DNA of 64,000 nt from JBBDXS01 sp040902195 (lineage in GTDB: Bacteria > Chloroflexota > Dehalococcoidia > DSTF01 > RBG-16-68-14). Each line of letters opens with the position of its first letter. Position 1 is the stretch's first letter. A program made the position numbers and the translations under genes. The notes under the pieces were generated by a model. The model made no database searches, was not told the DNA's origin, and was given only the letters and a program-made list of their open reading frames with translations. Below are positions 1-8,622 of this stretch, piece by piece. Location: contig JBBDXS010000004.1 in NCBI GenBank assembly GCA_040902195.1, positions 62,001 through 126,000 on the forward strand. The letters are read 5' to 3'.

Positions 1-351
1 GCGCACCACCTCGGCGCTTGGGATGAGCTGCTGGACGCGTTCCGCCCAGCGGACCTCCAGCTCGTGCGACGCGCCGTAGTGCGTCCCGCGCTCGAGCTGC
101 GCGCGCACGGCCTCGGTCACGCTCGGATAGTTGTGGCCCAGCAGCAGCGCGCCGTGGCCCATCACGTAATCGATGATCTCGTTGCCATCGACATCGCGCT
201 TGCGCGAGCCTTCGGCCCGCTCGACGTAGAGCGGGAAGGGGAGGAAGTAGCGGATATCGTGCGTGACGCCGTCGGGGAAGACACGCGCCGCGCGCTCGTG
301 TAGGGCGCGTGATGTCGGGTGCAGCTCCTCGAAGCGCTCCAGGATCGTCAT
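1..351 (-). CDS. Class-III (glutamate-1-semialdehyde aminotransferase-like) aminotransferase, 5' part only
   Basis: The reverse strand encodes 117 residues from an ATG at 351 and runs off the left edge, so only the N-terminal part is present. It reads like the start of a PLP-dependent class-III aminotransferase of the glutamate-1-semialdehyde aminomutase type: a 'FPDGVTHDIRYF' stretch, then a 'DVDGNEIIDYVMGHGALLLGH' type segment at about residues 50-70. The catalytic lysine lies outside the window. Its ATG overlaps the stop of the upstream dehydrogenase gene by 4 bases (348-351), so the two are probably translationally coupled and act in one pathway. True HemL is possible, but pairing with a DapB-like dehydrogenase points more to amino-acid catabolism. 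That substrate assignment is inference. Confidence 0.75.
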   Translation of the reverse strand, partial: MTILERFEELHPTSRALHERAARVFPDGVTHDIRYFLPFPLYVERAEGSRKRDVDGNEIIDYVMGHGALLLGHNYPSVTEAVRAQLERGTHYGASHELEVRWAERVQQLIPSAEVVR

Positions 352-1310
352 ACGCCCCTCCCGGCGACGAGCGGCAGGTCCAGCATCGTTATCAGGCCCG
401 GCGCGTGCTCGACGACACGCGGGACGGCGTTCACGATGACCGACGCCGTCGCGCTATCGCCCGGCACGCCCGGCTCGATGACCATGCGCACGGGCGGCGT
501 CCCCTCGATCTCGATCTCGTCGCGCGGCCGCTCCGCCCCGGCCGACATGTGCACCGTGGCCTCGATGACCGTCCGCCCGCCCGATTTGCCGATGCACGTC
601 TGATGCATGCCGGCGGCGTGCGGCCCGGTCGTAACGAATGGCTCGATCTTCTCGTCCAGCGAATCGAGGCGCCAGCCCAGCGCCTCGGCGATGAGCCAGC
701 ACGACTCCTGCAGTCCGACATGGCCGAAACGTCCCGTTGCCACGCGCTTCTCGAACTCCTCGACGGCAAGGCCGACGCCGACCTTACGCTGGAGCTGCTC
801 GCGTCGCGTCGATACGTCGACGACGCGCGTGAGGCGCACGCGCTCGACGCGCTGGCAGACGCCGCTCAGCGCGACGACCAGCGTGTCCATGACAAAGCCA
901 GGATTGATGCCCGTGCCCAGGAGCGTCACGCCGTGCGCCTTCGCCTCCGCATCGAGCTGCTTCGCCAGCTCGGGATGGCGCTGCCACGGATACGAGAGCT
1001 CCTCGCACGTCGAGACGACGTTCGCGCCGGCGCGAGCGCACAACAGAAGCTGAGGCATGACGTCCGGCAGCCACGAGCCCGTCGCGTGCAGGACGACCTG
1101 CGGCTGCACGCTCGCGAGCGCTTGCTCCGCGTCCGCGCTGATCGCCGGGCCGCCTTCGCCCGCGCCGAGCACCTCGAACAGCGGCCGGCCCGCGATGTCC
1201 GGCGCCGCATCGACCGCGCCTGCCAGCTCGATGCCGTCCCGCTCCGCGGCGAGGCGTCCGATGCCGGCGCCGATCGCTCCAACGCCGAACAGCAGTGCGC
1301 GCGTCTTCAC
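348..1310 (-). CDS. DapB-like NAD(P)-dependent dehydrogenase (2,4-diaminopentanoate dehydrogenase-like)
   Basis: This 320-residue protein begins with a Rossmann nucleotide-binding motif (GVGAIGAGIG, about residues 9-18). A dihydrodipicolinate reductase-like middle follows, with 'VVLHATGS' and 'VVSTCEELSYPW'. Proteins of this shape include 2,4-diaminopentanoate dehydrogenase and related uncharacterised oxidoreductases; exact substrate unknown. The GTG at 1310 is chosen because it has a good ribosome site (GAGAGGA, 6-7 bases ahead) and starts just before the Rossmann fold. A longer frame to 1421 would run through a palindromic repeat. It is coupled by a 4-base overlap to the aminotransferase downstream. 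Confidence 0.75.
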   Translation of the reverse strand: MKTRALLFGVGAIGAGIGRLAAERDGIELAGAVDAAPDIAGRPLFEVLGAGEGGPAISADAEQALASVQPQVVLHATGSWLPDVMPQLLLCARAGANVVSTCEELSYPWQRHPELAKQLDAEAKAHGVTLLGTGINPGFVMDTLVVALSGVCQRVERVRLTRVVDVSTRREQLQRKVGVGLAVEEFEKRVATGRFGHVGLQESCWLIAEALGWRLDSLDEKIEPFVTTGPHAAGMHQTCIGKSGGRTVIEATVHMSAGAERPRDEIEIEGTPPVRMVIEPGVPGDSATASVIVNAVPRVVEHAPGLITMLDLPLVAGRGV

Positions 1311-1339
1311 GAGACGTCCTCTCGTGGTGGCGGGACCTC

Positions 1340-1394
1340 GTAGGGACAGACCTTTAGGCCTGCCCTCGAGCGAAGCGAAGGGTCTGTCCGGCCC
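1340..1394. repeat. REP-like palindromic element, long form
   Basis: It begins GTAGGGACAGACC and closes with GGTCTGTCCGGCCC. The outer 9-base arms (1345-1353 and 1381-1389) are exact complements, and they enclose a longer loop containing CTCGAGCGAAGCGAAG. The outer sequence matches the two 31-base repeats at 63538 and 63601. The loop resembles the element at 9345-9387. It lies between the TPR gene and the dehydrogenase gene, just upstream of the dehydrogenase start. Confidence 0.7.
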
Positions 1395-1407
1395 TCTCCG
1401 ACGAGCA

Positions 1408-1896
1408 TCACGGCCCGACATCCTCTCGAATGAAGGACGACAGCAAGTCCTGAGCGTCGTCCTTCAGCTTGCCTTCCGGATGCAGCTCCAGACAGCGGCG
1501 CAACGACGCCTCCGCCTTGCGGTAGAGCTCCTCCGGATCGAATCCCTCCTGCGGCTTGCGCTTCATGCGATGCGCGACGAACTCGTAGCACCAGCCGAGC
1601 GTGTAGTGTACGGCCGGATCGTCCGGCGCGAGCTCCCGTGCGCGCTCGAGCGCCGCGAGGCCCTCGGCGAAGCGGCCGAGGCGCTGCACCAGCGTCGAGC
1701 CGGCGTACGAGTGCGCGTCCGCGTAGTCCGGCGCGATCTCGAGCGCGCGTTGCGCCTCGGCCAGCGCGCCGTCGATGTCGTTCTGCGCGTGACGGGCCAT
1801 CGCCGCGCGCAGGTGCTCTCGCGCTGCGTCCGGGATCGAGGACATCGTGGCTACCGGCACAGCGTCGCGACGTATCGAAGCTGGGGCATGAGGCAT
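1408..1896 (-). CDS. Tetratricopeptide-repeat protein
   Basis: This protein of up to 162 residues is built mainly of TPR helices. 'DIDGALAEAQRALEIAPDYADAH' and 'FAEGLAALERARELAPDDPAVHY' have the usual TPR spacing, and a third, looser repeat follows (about residues 120-150). TPR proteins act as protein-binding scaffolds; no partner can be read from the sequence. An internal ATG at 1845 (MSSIPDAA) fits the domain better than the first ATG at 1896. No clear signal peptide or membrane segment. It sits between moeA and the DapB-like gene on the same strand. Confidence 0.7.
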   Translation of the reverse strand: MPHAPASIRRDAVPVATMSSIPDAAREHLRAAMARHAQNDIDGALAEAQRALEIAPDYADAHSYAGSTLVQRLGRFAEGLAALERARELAPDDPAVHYTLGWCYEFVAHRMKRKPQEGFDPEELYRKAEASLRRCLELHPEGKLKDDAQDLLSSFIREDVGP

Positions 1897-1914
1897 GATA
1901 GGCGCAGGGGCGGA

Positions 1915-3201
1915 CTATCCGCTAGCCGCGCTTGCGCTTCGATCAGCCTCCAGCACCAGGCACTCCACTTCGTCGCCCGCCTCGATCGCCGCTACGTCCT
2001 CAGGCACGACGGCGAGCGCGTTCGCGAGCGCCATCGAGGTGAGGATGCCGGAGCCCTGCGGCCCCGTTAGCGACACGTAGTACCGCCCGTCGCGCTGCGA
2101 GAGGACCGCGCGCGCGTAGACGCGTCGCCTGTCGCCGTTCTCGATGCGCTCCTCGGCGATGGCGTGGACGCGCGGGCGCTCCCAGCCCGTCTTGCCCAGC
2201 ATTTTGTAAATCGCGGGCCGTCCGAACAGCTCGAAGGTGATCATCGAGCTGACGGGGTTGCCCGGCAGGCCGATGTGCGGCACGCGACGGTCGCCGATAG
2301 GGAACGCGCCGAACGCGAGCGGCTTGCCGGGCCGCATGCGCACGGTCCAAAAGTCGATCTCGCCCTCGCGCGCGAGTACGTCCTTGACGACGTCGTAGTC
2401 GCCGCGCGAGACGCCGGCGGACGTGATCAGCATGTCGGCGTCGAGCCCTTCGCGGAGTTTCGCCGTGAGCGCCTCGACAGTGTCGGCCGCGATGCCGAGG
2501 CGCTTCGGCACGCCGCCGGCCTCCGTCACCATCGCCGAGACGCTGTAGGCGTTGCTGTCGTAGATCTTGCCCGGCTGCGGCGCATCGCCGGGCTGGAGCA
2601 GCTCGTCGCCCGTCGAGAGGATCGCGACGACCGGCCGCCGGTACACGCGTACCGTCGCTTTGCCAAGCGACGCCAGCACGCCGATCTGCGCCGGTCCGAG
2701 CACCGCGCCCTCGCGTAGGACGAGGTCGCCCTTCCGCATGTCCTCGCCCGCGCTGCGGATGTTCGCGCCGGGCTGCGCCGCCTTCAGTACACGCACCCCG
2801 GACGCCGCCTTCGCGAACGTGCCGAACTCGCGGCCGGACGGCTCGTCCGTCTCCTCGAACGGCACGATGCTGTCGGCGCCGCGCGGGATGGGCGCGCCGG
2901 TCATGATGCGCACCGCCGTGCCCGGCGTCACTTCGCCCTCGAAGACGTAGCCGGCCGCCAGCTCGCCTGAGACGCGCAGCGTCTTCGGCGCGCTCTCGCT
3001 CGCGCCCGACGTGTCGGCGGCGCGCACGGCGTAACCGTCCATCGCGGTGTTATCGAGCGGCGGGATATCGATCGGAGACGTGACGTCCACGGCGAGGACC
3101 TGGCCCAGCGCGTCGAGCGCAGGTTTCTCCTCCGGCTCGAGGCGGCTGAAGTAGGAGAGGATGCGCTCCAGCGCCTCCTCAACGGAAATCATGGATTGCA
3201 T
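1915..3201 (-). CDS. moeA: Molybdopterin molybdotransferase MoeA
   Basis: MoeA inserts molybdate into adenylylated molybdopterin in the last cytoplasmic step of molybdenum cofactor synthesis. The 428-residue product has the family signature 'PLDNTAMDGYAV' near residue 45, a central MoCF-binding domain with 'ILSTGDEL' and 'SAGVSRGDYD', and 'GLPGNPVSSM' leading into the C-terminal domain IV. Length is normal. The ATG at 3201 is chosen for its GAGGT ribosome site and position just before the conserved 'ISVEEAL' start; a longer frame to 3249 reads into GGAACC-type repeats. No other molybdenum cofactor gene is in the window. Confidence 0.93.
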   Translation of the reverse strand: MQSMISVEEALERILSYFSRLEPEEKPALDALGQVLAVDVTSPIDIPPLDNTAMDGYAVRAADTSGASESAPKTLRVSGELAAGYVFEGEVTPGTAVRIMTGAPIPRGADSIVPFEETDEPSGREFGTFAKAASGVRVLKAAQPGANIRSAGEDMRKGDLVLREGAVLGPAQIGVLASLGKATVRVYRRPVVAILSTGDELLQPGDAPQPGKIYDSNAYSVSAMVTEAGGVPKRLGIAADTVEALTAKLREGLDADMLITSAGVSRGDYDVVKDVLAREGEIDFWTVRMRPGKPLAFGAFPIGDRRVPHIGLPGNPVSSMITFELFGRPAIYKMLGKTGWERPRVHAIAEERIENGDRRRVYARAVLSQRDGRYYVSLTGPQGSGILTSMALANALAVVPEDVAAIEAGDEVECLVLEADRSASAASG

Positions 3202-3206
3202 TGCGC

Positions 3207-3324
3207 AGAACCTCAGAACCTCCGAACCGGAACTGTGACCGGAAACCACAGAGCCTCGGAACGGCTGAACCCGGAACCATAGAACCTGGAACCGTAACCT
3301 GGAGCCATTGAACCATAGAACCGG
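3207..3324. repeat. Degenerate GGAACC/AGAACC tandem repeat tract
   Basis: About 118 bases contain more than ten loosely periodic copies of AGAACC, GGAACC or GAACCATAG. The tract separates moeA from the nuclease gene. A shorter tract of the same composition in inverted orientation lies on the other side of the nuclease gene (4680-4714). Similar tracts occur at 19167-19202 and 43876-43912. Confidence 0.7.
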
Positions 3325-3399
3325 ACGGACGTGGCGCTGGAGGACATGGACAGCCTCCCATCGAAGGGACTATAGTTCAGTGCCTCGCCTTAAAACGCT

Positions 3400-4647
3400 A
3401 TGGACACGCCATCTGCCCAAGAACGAGGAACTGCTCTTGAGGAGCGACTCCTACGGCTGTTTGAGAGCCAGGGCTATCAGGCTTCACAAAACGTCCGACT
3501 GCTTGGCCGTTCCGGCGTCGTTCATCAAATCGATGTATATGCCCACCTCACAGGCCCTCTGCACACTTCCAAGCTAATCGTAGAAGCTAAGTCGCAAGAC
3601 GCCGCTGTGGACAAAGATCGCGTTATGAAGCTCATCCAAATCGTGGGTGATCTGGGTGCTGACCGCGGAATCCTAGTTACAACGAGTCATTTCACGACCT
3701 CTGCGATTAGAACTGCCGAAGGCCACGGCATCGACTTGTGGGATCACGAGAAGCTCGCGCAACTCCTCGGCGAAATCGAAGTCTCTTCTGTGGTCGATGG
3801 GCTACCGAGGAATGTTGAGACTAACCGCCGTGCCCTCCAGCCGCAAGTGCCGGTCGAGGCCATTTGTGAACGCCTGAGACAGAACGTTCGTAAGAGGGCC
3901 CGAGGATTCATGGGGATCGGCAGAGTGGACGAGGATCTGTATTTCTGCCGGTTAACCTACTACCCGTATTACAATGTCGAGCTTGAACGGCAGCAACAGG
4001 AAAGCCAACGACGAGCGATCCTGAAGAAGGAAACCGTACACACCATCTCGACTTTCACGGTTTCAGTCGACGCCTTTACCGGCTGTCTCGTTCAGCAGGC
4101 GAAGTCCGGCGTGTCCTACGAATTTGCCTTCACGGGCGACTTGACAAAGGATGAGGTCAGACTGTTGCGGGCTGCTGGCAAGGGCCAATTCAGCAATTCG
4201 GCTCTCGCGTTCCTCGGTTTATCCGACGCGAGACTCAGGAAGTCAATTAGCCGCCTCATAACTAGCGGTTGCCTAACTCAGACGAACGCCAGACCCCGCA
4301 CGTATCGAGTCGTCAAACCGATCCCCGATCTGGCAACGCTTGTTCCCATCACGAAAGAGCGAGACGCTACTCAGGGGTCGTCGCCAGGAGCAATTGTGTC
4401 GCCACTCAGAGAAGCCGTCGCGGTGATGCACGCTTTAGAATCGTATTGGGATTTCACCACGGCCCGGTCGGTGTTGTTGGTCTATTATCCCTTCATCCTG
4501 GCGGAGTATCGTACGCCGAACGGAAAACGGCGACCTCAGCTAATCGATGCGATCACAGGCGAAGTCAACACGGCTCTGAGCGGCTTTGTGCGGGGCCTCG
4601 AAATCCAGATGAAGCCAGCTAGCAAAGACATTCGGTTCGAAGAGTGA
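3400..4647 (+). CDS. Restriction-endonuclease-like (Mrr-like) protein
   Basis: The N-terminal 130 residues look like a PD-(D/E)XK nuclease of the Mrr/restriction-endonuclease-like group: 'VHQIDVYA' supplies the acidic residue and 'LIVEAKSQ' the E-x-K. 'DRGILVTTSHFTTSAI' is typical of the Mrr core. The remaining 285 residues are unfamiliar but include a possible winged-helix stretch ('LGLSDARLRKSISRLITSGCL', about residues 270-290). Codon use is visibly less GC-rich than in the neighbours, and no methylase or partner is adjacent, so it looks like a lone, probably transferred, DNA-targeting gene. Target and activity are not known. Confidence 0.6.
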   Translation: MDTPSAQERGTALEERLLRLFESQGYQASQNVRLLGRSGVVHQIDVYAHLTGPLHTSKLIVEAKSQDAAVDKDRVMKLIQIVGDLGADRGILVTTSHFTTSAIRTAEGHGIDLWDHEKLAQLLGEIEVSSVVDGLPRNVETNRRALQPQVPVEAICERLRQNVRKRARGFMGIGRVDEDLYFCRLTYYPYYNVELERQQQESQRRAILKKETVHTISTFTVSVDAFTGCLVQQAKSGVSYEFAFTGDLTKDEVRLLRAAGKGQFSNSALAFLGLSDARLRKSISRLITSGCLTQTNARPRTYRVVKPIPDLATLVPITKERDATQGSSPGAIVSPLREAVAVMHALESYWDFTTARSVLLVYYPFILAEYRTPNGKRRPQLIDAITGEVNTALSGFVRGLEIQMKPASKDIRFEE

Positions 4648-4679
4648 TCCACGCCGGGCGACGAGTGTAGCGCGACCGC

Positions 4680-4714
4680 TTGGTTCGGTGGTTCCGAGGT
4701 TCCGTGGTCCCCCG
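4680..4714. repeat. Short inverted copy of the GGAACC-type tract
   Basis: GGTTC/GGTTCC units repeat between the end of the nuclease gene and the AsnC-domain gene. They are the reverse complement of the unit at 3207-3324, so the nuclease gene is bracketed by inverted tracts. Confidence 0.55.
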
Positions 4715-4718
4715 GGCG

Positions 4719-4970
4719 TCAGCCTAGATCAACAGCCAGGCAGGTCGTGGTTCGTCGCACGCCCTCGACGCGCTGGATGCCGTCCGTGATGCAGTTGCCC
4801 AGCTTGTCCGAGTCGGCTGCCTCCAGTTGCACAATGACGTCGTACTGCCCCATCACGGTGTCCACGGAGAGCACCTTCGCGTCGGGATGGCTGAGCTTTA
4901 GCACCGCCTTGCCCAGGCTCTTCGTCTTGCCGACTTCGCCTTCGATGAGCACGTATCCTCGCACGGTCAT
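4719..4970 (-). CDS. Stand-alone Lrp/AsnC ligand-binding (RAM) domain protein
   Basis: This 83-residue protein is only the effector-binding half of an Lrp/AsnC regulator: 'GYVLIEGEVGK', 'VLSVDTVMGQYDVIVQLEA' and 'GIQRVEGVRRTTTCLAV' follow the RAM-domain order, and no helix-turn-helix precedes them. Such proteins form oligomers that bind amino acids and may act as sensors or partners of full-length regulators. The ATG at 4970 has a strong GAGGAGGT ribosome site 7-8 bases ahead. It is divergent from pheS. Confidence 0.85.
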   Translation of the reverse strand: MTVRGYVLIEGEVGKTKSLGKAVLKLSHPDAKVLSVDTVMGQYDVIVQLEAADSDKLGNCITDGIQRVEGVRRTTTCLAVDLG

Positions 4971-5084
4971 GATCGAGACCTCCTCGTAGAATTCGTGATG
5001 TTGTGGAGCAATCCTAGCGATCAGCGTGTGAAGGAGACAAGGCGCTCCAATCGCGGTGTGGCCGGACGAGGGCCTGGATTTTTC

Positions 5085-5103
5085 GTCCTTCCTAAGGAAG
5101 GAC
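5085..5103. repeat. Small palindrome upstream of pheS
   Basis: Arms GTCCTTCC and GGAAGGAC flank a TAA centre, giving an 8-base stem. The same arm type occurs at 21082, 21147 and 55349. It lies between the divergent AsnC-domain gene and pheS, and could act as an RNA hairpin or simply be a dispersed repeat. Confidence 0.6.
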
Positions 5104-5160
5104 TCAGCATGACAGGGAGGTTTGACCCGTCGATGAATGTCCGCCCATAATGCGAGTGCC

Positions 5161-6198
5161 ATGCCTACCGAAGCCCTCGATCTGGACACCTTCGTTCGGA
5201 ACGCCGAAGAGCAACTGGAGAAAGTGGAGGACCTTGCGGCGCTCGAAGCGTGGCGCGTCGCCTATCTGGGGCGCAAGGGCAGGCTCACCGCCATTCTTCG
5301 CAGTCTGAGCGAACTGGAGGAGGAGGAGCGCAAGCGCGTCGGCGCTGAGGCGAACCGCGTTAAGCAGTATTTCGCCTCCGCTCATCTTTCGGCGCGCGGA
5401 CGTCTAACTGCCAAGGGGACGGTTACTCAAGCGCCCCTCGATGTCACGCTGCCCGGCCGACCGAAGCGTGTGGGCCGGCTCCACCCCGTCACGCAGGTGC
5501 AACGGCAGATCCTCGACTGCTTCGTTTCGATGGGATTCTCCGTCGTCGAGGGGCCGGAGGTGGAGCTCGATCGCTACAACTTCCAGGCGCTGCGCATCCC
5601 GCCGGACCACCCTGCGCGCGACATGCAGGACACGCTCTACATCGATTACCAGCAGAACGGCGAGTACCCGCTGCTGCTGCGCACGCACACCTCGCCCAAT
5701 CAAGCGCGCTTCATGGAAGAGCACGAGCCGCCGATCCGCATCGTCGTGCCGGGGCGCGTCTACCGCAACGAGGCGACCGACGCCAGCCGCGAGTGGATGT
5801 TCACGCAAGTCGAGCTCCTGGCAGTCGATGAGGGGATCAGCATGGCCGACCTGAAGGGCGCCTTGTTCGAGTTCGCCAAGCGCCTCTTCGGCCAGGACCG
5901 CAAGGTGCGCTTTCGCTGCGACTACTTCCCCTTCGTCGAACCGGGCGTCGACATGGCAATCGATTGCTTCATTTGCGGTGGGAAGGGCTGCAAGACGTGC
6001 CGCGGCGAGGGCTGGATCGAGGTGCTCGGCGCGGGCATGGTGCATCCGGAGATCCTCACGAACATGGGCTACGACGCTGATCGCTACACCGGCTTCGCCG
6101 CGGGCATCGGCGTCGAGCGCATCGCGCTGCTGCTCTACGGCGTCGAGGACATCCGCAACTTCTACGCAAACGACGTCCGATTTCTGGAGCAGTTCTGA
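5161..6198 (+). CDS. pheS: Phenylalanyl-tRNA synthetase alpha subunit
   Basis: PheS is the catalytic subunit of the alpha2-beta2 enzyme that charges tRNA-Phe. The 345-residue product has an N-terminal coiled-coil arm, then the class-II core: 'HPVTQVQRQI', 'LLRTHTSPNQARFM' (motif 2 region), 'GRVYRNEATDASR', and motif 3 'GFAAGIGVERIALLLYG'. About residues 268-284 hold an insertion with four cysteines in CxxCxxxxCxxC form (CFICGGKGCKTCRGEG), probably a zinc knuckle and known from some deep-branching bacterial PheS. An in-frame ATG lies at 5137, but 5161 fits the family N-terminus. pheT follows after 6 bases. Confidence 0.95.
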   Translation: MPTEALDLDTFVRNAEEQLEKVEDLAALEAWRVAYLGRKGRLTAILRSLSELEEEERKRVGAEANRVKQYFASAHLSARGRLTAKGTVTQAPLDVTLPGRPKRVGRLHPVTQVQRQILDCFVSMGFSVVEGPEVELDRYNFQALRIPPDHPARDMQDTLYIDYQQNGEYPLLLRTHTSPNQARFMEEHEPPIRIVVPGRVYRNEATDASREWMFTQVELLAVDEGISMADLKGALFEFAKRLFGQDRKVRFRCDYFPFVEPGVDMAIDCFICGGKGCKTCRGEGWIEVLGAGMVHPEILTNMGYDADRYTGFAAGIGVERIALLLYGVEDIRNFYANDVRFLEQF

Positions 6199-6204
6199 GC
6201 AGCC

Positions 6205-8619
6205 GTGCGCGTATCACTTAAGTGGCTTGCCGACTACGTCGACATCACGCTGCCTCCGAAGGAGCTGGCGCACAAGCTCACGATGGCCGGCCTCGAGGTC
6301 GAGCACGTCGAGCAGGCCGGCGGCGACTGGGACGAAGAACTCGTCGTCGTTGGCCTCGTCATCGCGGTCGAGCCGCATCCCGACGCCGACCGCCTGCGCC
6401 TCGCTACTGTCGATTACGGCGGCGAGGCGCCGCAGACCGTCGTGTGCGGCGCACCGAACGTCGCGGCGGGGCAGAAGGTCGCGTTCGCGCGCGCGGGCGC
6501 GAGTCTGATCGATGGGCACACGGGCAAGGCAGCTGTGCTTAAGCCAGCCAAGATCCGGGGCGTCGAATCCGCCGGAATGGTCTGCTCGGAGCGCGAGCTA
6601 GGGCTCTCCGAGGAGCACGAGGGCATCCTCGAGCTGGCGGAAGACGCGCCGGCCGGCACGCCGCTGTCGCGCTACCTGGGCGACGTGCTCCTGCATATCG
6701 ATCTCAAGCCGAACCGCGGCGACTGCCTCTCGATGGCCGGCGTGGCGCGCGAGGTGGCTGCGCTTACGGAACAGACCGTCCGCATGCCCGAGCACACGTT
6801 CGACGAAGCGGACGAGCCGGCTAAGGCGAAGGCGAAGATCGAGATCGCCGATCCCGATCTCTGCTTCCGCTACGTCGGCGCGGTGATCGAGGGCGTGAGG
6901 CTCGGCGCGTCGCCGCGCTGGATGCAGGAGCGGCTGATCGCGGGCGGCATGCGTCCGATCAACAACGTCGTCGACATCACAAACTACGTCATGCTGGAGC
7001 TGGGCCAGCCGCTCCACGCGTTCGACTTCGCCGCCGTGCGCAAGGGCACGATCATCGTGCGGCGCGCGCGGCCGGGCGAGAAGCTCACTACGCTCGACGG
7101 CGTCGAGCGCGAGCTGACCGAAGACACGCTGGTCATCGCGGACGCCGAGCGCGCTATCGCGATCGCGGGGGTCATGGGCGGTCTCGAGTCCGAGATCACA
7201 GACAAGACGCAGACGATCCTGCTCGAGTCGGCGACCTTCCATCCGGTGAGCGTCCGGCGCACGGCGACGCGCCTCAAGAATCGAACCGAGGCGTCGTCGC
7301 GGTTCGACAAGGGTCTCAACCCGGAGCTGGCGATGCTCGCCGCGCAGCGCGCGACGAAGCTGCTCGTCGAGCTCGCGGGCGGCCGCGCCCTGCACGGCTT
7401 CGCCGACGCGTATCCGGAGCATTCGCTGGAGGTGCACATCGACGTGTCGCGGCGGCGGCTCGAGCAAGTCCTCGGCATCGATCTCGAGACGTCGCGGGTG
7501 CGCCACGCGCTCACGTCGCTGGGCTTCGGCTGCATCTGGGAGCCGCCCGATCGCTATCGCGTGCGCGTGCCGTACTGGCGCATGGACGTGCGCATCCCCG
7601 ACGACGTGGCGGAGGAGATCGCGCGCATCGTCGGCTACGATCAGATCCCGACGAAGGGACTCGGCGGCGAGATCCCGCCCGCGATCCCGCAGCCGCTTCG
7701 CGACCTACGCGAGCGCATGCGCGACGCGCTCGTCGCGGCGGGCATGCAAGAGATCGTGACGTACTCGCTGACGACGCTCCAGGCGCTGCAGCAGGTCGTG
7801 CCGCCGGAGGAGCTGGCGACGTACCCTCCCCTGCGCGTCGTGCATCCCGTCAGCGCAGAGTACGAGTACCTCCGTCCCGTCCTGCGCGCCAGCGCGCTCC
7901 AGGCGCTCGCGGCCAACGTGCGCCGCAAGGAGGGAGAGCTGGCGCTGTTCGAGGCGGCGCGCGCGTACGTCACCGATCCCGAAGGACAGCAGCCGGTCGA
8001 GCAGGAGCATATCGTGGGCGTCGTGACGGGACAGCGCGAGGACCGCTGGGGACGCCCGTCCGGCGAGGACATCGATTTCTACGACGCAAAGGGCTACGTC
8101 GAGGCGGCGCTAGGCGCGCTCGAGCTGAAGCCGTCGTTTCGAGCAGCTACCGGGTTCGGCTTCGTGCCGGGACGTGTGGGCGAGATCCTGCTCGATGGGC
8201 GCAAGGCCGGCACGATCGGGCAGGTACACCCATCGGTCGCGCAGCACTTCGACATCGATCAGGACGCCTATCTGTTCGAGCTGGTGCTCGACGACGTGCT
8301 GCCGTCGCTACCGGAACGGCCTGCGTACGAGCTGGTCACGCGCTTCCCGCCGGTGATCCAGGACATCGCGCTGATCGTCGATAAGCAAACGGCGGCCGGC
8401 GACATGCAGCGCCTGATCGCGGAGCACGTGCTTGTGCGGCGCGCTCAGGTCTTCGATGTCTACGAAGGCGACCGCATCGCGGCGGGGAAGAAATCGCTGG
8501 CGTTCTCGCTGACGTACCAGTCGCCGGACCACACGTTGACGGACGAAGAGGTCGCAAAGGCGCAGGCCGCCATCATCGCGCGGCTGAAGAACGAGCTCGG
8601 CGCGGAGCTGCGCGGGTAG
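6205..8619 (+). CDS. pheT: Phenylalanyl-tRNA synthetase beta subunit
   Basis: This 804-residue beta subunit starts at a GTG with 'MRVSLKWLADYVDI', typical of PheT. Domain order is as expected: an EMAP-like tRNA-binding domain (about 40-150), the B3/B4 editing domain ('MQERLIAGGMRPINNVVDITNYVMLELGQP' region, about 235-265), the B5 domain with 'VPYWRMDVRIPDDVAEEIARIVGYD' near 450, a catalytic-like core, and a C-terminal FDX-ACB anticodon-binding domain ('FPPVIQDIALIVD', about 712-804). It forms an operon with pheS. Confidence 0.95.
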   Translation: MRVSLKWLADYVDITLPPKELAHKLTMAGLEVEHVEQAGGDWDEELVVVGLVIAVEPHPDADRLRLATVDYGGEAPQTVVCGAPNVAAGQKVAFARAGASLIDGHTGKAAVLKPAKIRGVESAGMVCSERELGLSEEHEGILELAEDAPAGTPLSRYLGDVLLHIDLKPNRGDCLSMAGVAREVAALTEQTVRMPEHTFDEADEPAKAKAKIEIADPDLCFRYVGAVIEGVRLGASPRWMQERLIAGGMRPINNVVDITNYVMLELGQPLHAFDFAAVRKGTIIVRRARPGEKLTTLDGVERELTEDTLVIADAERAIAIAGVMGGLESEITDKTQTILLESATFHPVSVRRTATRLKNRTEASSRFDKGLNPELAMLAAQRATKLLVELAGGRALHGFADAYPEHSLEVHIDVSRRRLEQVLGIDLETSRVRHALTSLGFGCIWEPPDRYRVRVPYWRMDVRIPDDVAEEIARIVGYDQIPTKGLGGEIPPAIPQPLRDLRERMRDALVAAGMQEIVTYSLTTLQALQQVVPPEELATYPPLRVVHPVSAEYEYLRPVLRASALQALAANVRRKEGELALFEAARAYVTDPEGQQPVEQEHIVGVVTGQREDRWGRPSGEDIDFYDAKGYVEAALGALELKPSFRAATGFGFVPGRVGEILLDGRKAGTIGQVHPSVAQHFDIDQDAYLFELVLDDVLPSLPERPAYELVTRFPPVIQDIALIVDKQTAAGDMQRLIAEHVLVRRAQVFDVYEGDRIAAGKKSLAFSLTYQSPDHTLTDEEVAKAQAAIIARLKNELGAELRG

Positions 8620-8622
8620 GAG

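Noticed and set aside
309..1343. A 344-residue + strand frame and neighbours at the left end
   Set aside because: They mirror the DapB-like dehydrogenase and aminotransferase genes, which have domain motifs and ribosome sites on the other strand.
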